Source: CAVZLD01 sp963776055 (GTDB lineage Bacteria > Planctomycetota > Planctomycetia > Pirellulales > Pirellulaceae). From it: a DNA stretch of 64,000 bases. A program made the translations under genes and the position numbers. Below, one piece after another: positions 61,198 to 64,000 of this stretch. Under the pieces are notes generated by a model. That model saw only the letters and a list, made by a program, of their open reading frames with translations, had not been told where the DNA came from and did no database searches. The DNA lies in the NCBI GenBank assembly GCA_963776055.1, contig CAVZLD010000005.1:434001-498000 (forward strand). The letters run 5' to 3'. The number at the start of each line of letters is the position of its first letter. Positions within the stretch are counted from its first letter, which is position 1.

Positions 61198-63144
61198 ATG
61201 AACAAAATACTGCAGCTGGTCAGGGCGGTGGCAATCGCGAGCATCTTGGGGTTCGCCGGCGATCGACTGGAGGCTGCCGAGCCGGAGGAACCGACGGCCC
61301 TGGCGGACACGCCGGCGGTCGCGGCCATTCGCGAGGCGAATCCGTCGACACCCGAGGAGCTTCTGCGGGCGGTCAGCCTCCTGATCCCGTTGGAGCGAAT
61401 GGACCTGGCGCAAGATTACTTGCAGCGTTTGGCCGACTTGAATCTGGACGACGAAGCCAAGGCCCAATTGCACGCGCAGTTTGGAAGCGGTCTGCTGATC
61501 CGCCTTGCGCGGCAGAAGGAGCTGGCACCGCTGGGAAGCGAATTTGCGCTTTCGGTGCTGGGGGCCGCTCGTCGACAGGCGACCGACCCGCAGCGACTTG
61601 CGCGCCTGGTCGAACAACTGGGAGACGCTTCCGGCGACAGTCGTTTTCCCGCTGCGGCGGAGTTGATCCAAGCCGGATCACATGCTGTGCCCCCACTGGT
61701 GATCGCCCTCGCCGCCGCCGATGATCCCGTGCCGATCGAGCGGTCGGCCGCTGCGATCGTCGCCGATCTGGGAGACGAAGCGGTGCCGCCGTTGTCGGCC
61801 TTCCTGTCGAGCCCCGAGGTGCGGCAGCGGGCGGTGGCCATCTCACTGCTCGGCTACACCAAGTCGACGCGCGCGATACCGTACCTGGTCCGGCCGTACT
61901 TTGCACCAGACCCACAAGGGATCGAACTGCAGGCGGCGACGGCGGCCTGGCCACGAGTTGCCGGGCAATTGCCCCAGCGCGGCGCGGCGCTGCAGATTCT
62001 GCGCGAGGCAGCCGATCGGGCGTACACGGGGGAAGTGCCGGCGGCCGTCGATCGGCAGGGCGAATTAGAGTGGTGGACTTGGAATGCGGAGGCGCAGCGA
62101 GCGGTTGCGCACCGGTTGCAGGGCCGCGATGTCGCCGCCATCGTCGCGGCGCGACACTTGGACGACCTGCTTGACTTGCCACCGACCGCAACGCCGGATC
62201 GGCGCAAAGCGCTGATCGCGCGACTGCACATCGACCAGGCCCTGGGCGGCCTGAACCGGCCTCTGCGACGGGGGATCGGTACGGCCTATCAGCGCGCCTA
62301 TGATGCGGGTCCTGACGAGGTCCAAGCGGTTTTGGCGGAAGCGCTGCGCGACGGCTATCCCTCCGCCGCGATGGGAGCGGCAGAGGTTCTTGGCGAACTG
62401 GGCGATCGCCGCGTGCTGGCCGGATCGCCGGAACAACTGGCGCCGCTGGTGGCCGCACTGCATGATCCGCATCGGCGAGTCCGCTTGGCCGCGGCGGCAG
62501 CGATCGCCCAGTTACAACCGGAAGCACCCTTCGCCGGGATCAGTCGCTGGGTGCAGGTCCTGGCCCGCACGGCCGCGGTAGAGGGAAAACGATTGGTGCT
62601 GGTAGCCCATCCGCGCCGCGCAGCGGCCCGCACGCTCGGCGGAATGTTGACCGACGCGGGCTATCAAACGATCACCGCGGCCAATGGGACGGAGCTGATT
62701 CGTCACGCGGTAAACTCCAGTGACGTGGAATTGGTGATGATCAGCGATCGCCTGAATCCGGAAAGCCTCTGGTCCTGGCTGGAAGAGTTGCGCGTCGATC
62801 CGTTCACAGCGGAATTGCCGGTCGTCATTGTGGCCACCGCCCGGACGCTGCCGACGGCGGAGCGCGTGGCCGCGGCCCATTCGCGAGTGATCGTGGTATT
62901 GGAATCCGTCGATGCGGAAGCCATGCTCACTCGCCTGCCGACGTTGCTGGCTTTTGCGGGACGCGAACGGGTGGATCCCGACGAACGCCTGCGAAATGCA
63001 CGTTTTGCCCGGGAGACGCTCCAGCAACTGGACGAGGCGAGGTTTGATCTCGACGAAGAATCCCGGCAGGTGCTGCGTGCTCTGCTTGATCCCATCGAGG
63101 CTTCGGGCCGGACGGATTTCGGCACTTCCAAGCCGCAACCGTAA
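61198..63144 (+). CDS. HEAT-repeat protein with receiver-like C-terminal domain
   Basis: This intact 648-residue protein starts at the ATG at 61198 (MNKILQLVRAVAIASILG). The N-terminus is a signal peptide or anchor ending at RLEAAEP. The middle (about residues 130-470) is made of HEAT-like helical pairs (DLGDEAVPPLSAFLSSPEVRQRAVAISLLG, MGAAEVLGELGDRRVLAG, AALHDPHRRVRLAAAAAIAQL). From about 472 a Rossmann-like part reads GKRLVLVAHPRRAAARTLGGML, VELVMISDRLNPESL, LPVVIVATAR and RVIVVLES, which looks like a degenerate receiver domain: the acidic pocket is replaced by AHP and no phosphoacceptor in the usual place is clear. A protein-interaction or assembly role is likely. The next gene, a sigma-54 activator, starts 13 bases after. 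Confidence 0.72.
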   Translation: MNKILQLVRAVAIASILGFAGDRLEAAEPEEPTALADTPAVAAIREANPSTPEELLRAVSLLIPLERMDLAQDYLQRLADLNLDDEAKAQLHAQFGSGLLIRLARQKELAPLGSEFALSVLGAARRQATDPQRLARLVEQLGDASGDSRFPAAAELIQAGSHAVPPLVIALAAADDPVPIERSAAAIVADLGDEAVPPLSAFLSSPEVRQRAVAISLLGYTKSTRAIPYLVRPYFAPDPQGIELQAATAAWPRVAGQLPQRGAALQILREAADRAYTGEVPAAVDRQGELEWWTWNAEAQRAVAHRLQGRDVAAIVAARHLDDLLDLPPTATPDRRKALIARLHIDQALGGLNRPLRRGIGTAYQRAYDAGPDEVQAVLAEALRDGYPSAAMGAAEVLGELGDRRVLAGSPEQLAPLVAALHDPHRRVRLAAAAAIAQLQPEAPFAGISRWVQVLARTAAVEGKRLVLVAHPRRAAARTLGGMLTDAGYQTITAANGTELIRHAVNSSDVELVMISDRLNPESLWSWLEELRVDPFTAELPVVIVATARTLPTAERVAAAHSRVIVVLESVDAEAMLTRLPTLLAFAGRERVDPDERLRNARFARETLQQLDEARFDLDEESRQVLRALLDPIEASGRTDFGTSKPQP

Positions 63145-63157
63145 ATACCGCTGCGTC

Positions 63158-64000
<843 letters not shown>

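Overview
The window looks like chromosome from a Planctomycetota bacterium, probably of the Pirellula type. The base composition is GC-rich. The gene content includes a formylglycine-type sulfatase, a cytochrome of the HzsA-like type found in non-anammox planctomycetes, DUF4091 and ThuA proteins, an ECF sigma factor next to a membrane Ser/Thr kinase with a DWG motif, an ScpB with a very long acidic tail, and FadL and DUF481 outer-membrane proteins. This assignment rests on family knowledge and was not tested by a search.

Layout. 1-8.2 kb: TIGR03032-like protein, transglutaminase, VTT membrane protein, sulfatase, a GNAT/BKACE/glycosyltransferase run and PhoU. 8.7-9.05 kb: an array of about 110-bp tandem repeats. 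9.1-15.4 kb: a YkgJ-type Cys-cluster protein, hisS, small unknowns, a FAD oxidoreductase, a PLP decarboxylase and a small membrane protein. 15.9-26.4 kb: a signalling block with a giant pseudokinase/ATPase/TPR/GAF/hybrid histidine kinase, a divergent methyltransferase, a FadL-like porin, an HD-GYP response regulator and an orphan HPt protein. 26.7-37.6 kb: an MFS transporter, an NmrA-like protein, the HzsA-like cytochrome, a DUF4091 protein and a ThuA protein. 37.7-43.3 kb: gyrB, a DUF721/DciA-like gene, dnaN and dnaA in one orientation, with a perfect DnaA box on the dnaA stop codon, so this is a candidate replication-origin region. 43.5-47.7 kb: cysteine desulfurase, two unknowns and scpB. 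47.8-54.4 kb: an STPK/ECF pair, an OmpR-type two-component system and an acidic PepSY-like protein. 54.4-64 kb: a sigma-factor gene remnant, DUF481 protein, carB, argH, a HEAT-repeat protein and a sigma-54 activator cut by the window end.

At least 16 genes need one or more frame changes to read full length, including the normally essential gyrB, carB, argH and a cysteine desulfurase. Neighbours such as hisS, dnaN and dnaA are intact. The simplest reading is single-base indel errors in the assembly, so I annotate whole spans and give the break points. Several intergenic regions carry short palindromes that share a CTTCCAG/CTGGAAG core but have different, self-complementary arms.

The most interesting functional reading is the 15.9-26.4 kb block. 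The hybrid kinase ends in a receiver domain and has no HPt domain, and a lone HPt gene next to a REC-HD-GYP gene lies nearby. Together they could form a phosphorelay ending in c-di-GMP turnover. The methyltransferase and FadL-like porin between them suggest a hydrophobic signal, but that link is inference.
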